Shown here one piece after another: positions 4,933-6,009 of a stretch of DNA of 6,009 bases. Made by a program: the position numbers and the translations under genes. Numbering within the stretch: position 1 is the stretch's first letter; the number at the start of each line of letters is the position of its first letter. This stretch comes from Methanoregulaceae archaeon (GTDB taxonomy: Archaea > Halobacteriota > Methanomicrobia > Methanomicrobiales > Methanospirillaceae), in the NCBI GenBank assembly GCA_028679405.1, contig JAJRBP010000133.1, positions 1 through 6,009 on the forward strand, written 5' to 3'. The notes below the pieces were generated by a model, which had not been told where the DNA came from, did no database searches, and was given only the letters and a program-made list of their open reading frames with translations.

Positions 4933-6009
4933 ATGACTAAGCGATTCAGCCTTGTGTTGGTAATGCTCGTAGCACTGACAGCGCTCGTACTGTCGGCATC
5001 GGCTGCGAAGAATGTCACTCAGGGCCAGGATGTGTTCATTGGTGAGCAGGGGCTCGACCTGGTGGACATCGCGGCGAACAGCGCCACCGTCGTGTGGTAT
5101 AATCCGGGTGACGCTATCGGCTCGAACCCGGCAGCCACCAAGACAATTAACACTAGGGATTTCTACGTTGCTCCCGCTGACTATGTTGGGAGAACAGGAA
5201 CCTGGTACCTTCAGGGTACGACCACCAGTGCATTCGTTGTGAACGACCCGTCCCTCGAGGTTAAGATCTGGGACCAGAACGCAGCGAAAGACGTAACTGG
5301 CAAGTCGATTCCGGCAGGAAACACCCTGAACTTCCGGATTGAGACCAACATGTACACGCTCTCCCAGCGGACTGACTTTGCAACTACCCTGAATGATATC
5401 AGGATCAAGGTCAAGACCAGCGATGGGACCGTGTATGACTCGCTCTTTAATTCGACCACGAATGCAACCTCGCTGGTTGGCCTGAAGGTCAATGCACAGC
5501 CCTACTACTGGGTAGCAGCGAACAACCCCGCATTCGGGTGGAAGAGCGATGTGCTCGATACACAGGGCAACCGGATGTACAAGGCCGGCACCTACACTGT
5601 ATGGGCTGAGTCCAACGTCAACAAGATGAAGGACAACTACAAGGACCCGTCGGGTGCTGACTATACCGGTAAGACCATCTCCGCAACCAGGACGGTCACT
5701 ATTGCCTCAGACACAGTTAAGATCGAGGCGAGCAAGGACTCAGTCGTCCGCGGCAATCCGTTCTCGGTTACCATTACTGGTCGCCCGAATACCGCGTACT
5801 ACCTCTGGGTGAAGGGTACAAGTTCCATGACCGGGAACACCACTGACCAGCCCCCGCAGGTTGTCAGGGACCAGGACAGTGTCGCACAGGACGTACCTGC
5901 AGGCACACAGACCGGAATCGGTAACTATGTGTTCGAAGGCGGTGCCGGAAAGACCATCAGCATGGACGTCCCGGATAACCCACTGAGTGGGACTGTGTAT
6001 TATGCACGT
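4933..6009 (+). CDS. Secreted S-layer-like glycoprotein (DUF3821-type), 3' end outside window
   Basis: The frame is open from the ATG to the right edge (359 codons, no stop). The N-terminus is a Sec signal peptide: MTKR, a hydrophobic core to about residue 20, and SASAA, with cleavage likely near residue 25. The mature part starts with a GQDVFIGEQGLDL motif, followed by WYNPGDAIG, FYVAPADYVGRTGTWY and DPSLEVKIWD. I recognise this pattern from surface-layer proteins of Methanomicrobiales that carry the DUF3821 domain. The remainder is rich in Thr, Ser, Asp, Asn and beta-type segments (for example AGTYTVWAESN), as in stacked extracellular domains. N-glycosylation sequons occur at N27, N173, N177 and N302. 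No Cys is visible. A C-terminal anchor, probably a PGF-CTERM-like sorting signal and membrane helix, would lie beyond the window. Codon use is tighter (AAG, GAC, GTC, CTG preferred) than in its neighbours, which fits high expression along with the strong promoter and Shine-Dalgarno. Confidence 0.85.
   Translation, partial: MTKRFSLVLVMLVALTALVLSASAAKNVTQGQDVFIGEQGLDLVDIAANSATVVWYNPGDAIGSNPAATKTINTRDFYVAPADYVGRTGTWYLQGTTTSAFVVNDPSLEVKIWDQNAAKDVTGKSIPAGNTLNFRIETNMYTLSQRTDFATTLNDIRIKVKTSDGTVYDSLFNSTTNATSLVGLKVNAQPYYWVAANNPAFGWKSDVLDTQGNRMYKAGTYTVWAESNVNKMKDNYKDPSGADYTGKTISATRTVTIASDTVKIEASKDSVVRGNPFSVTITGRPNTAYYLWVKGTSSMTGNTTDQPPQVVRDQDSVAQDVPAGTQTGIGNYVFEGGAGKTISMDVPDNPLSGTVYYAR

Noticed and set aside
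4745..4933. Rightward 62-residue open frame before the S-layer gene
   Set aside because: It starts upstream of the TATA box and runs across both leader hairpins and the Shine-Dalgarno; its composition is not protein-like.

Overview
The window looks like a chromosomal segment from a methanogenic archaeon, most probably of the order Methanomicrobiales. Four things point there. There is a complete nop5-fibrillarin pair, whose proteins guide RNA 2'-O-methylation in archaea. The thymidylate synthase is of the methanogen type. The envelope protein at the right edge resembles the DUF3821 S-layer family. The promoters are archaeal BRE/TATA elements. No insertion sequence, integrase, CRISPR array or phage gene was seen, so this reads as core genome and not as a mobile island.

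Layout from left to right: (1) A leftward hemD (uroporphyrinogen-III synthase), almost complete but running off the left edge. (2) A divergent rightward gene for a TctA/DUF112-type multi-pass membrane protein, separated from hemD by only about 60 bases. (3) A rightward nop5-fibrillarin operon with a 4-base ATGA overlap. (4) A short intergenic stretch with an unassigned BRE/TATA-like element, then a leftward tRNA-Gln (anticodon CUG) with an oligo-T terminator. (5) A leftward thyA. (6) A gene-free region of about 400 bases that holds the thyA promoter, a strong rightward promoter and a highly structured 5' leader. (7) A rightward secreted S-layer-like glycoprotein gene, which stays open to the right edge.

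The genes do not form one pathway. They cover tetrapyrrole synthesis (needed for F430, corrinoid and heme), transport, rRNA/tRNA modification, decoding, dTMP synthesis and the cell surface. Only nop5 and fibrillarin clearly work together, as two of the three protein components of the C/D-box RNP. The most unusual non-coding signal is the roughly 95-base leader of the S-layer gene. It folds on paper into two abutting hairpins that begin at the predicted transcription start. In contrast, tctA, nop5 and thyA have TATA-like boxes placed for nearly leaderless transcripts. The two edge genes, hemD and the S-layer gene, have no stop codon in the window and were read directly from the sequence.
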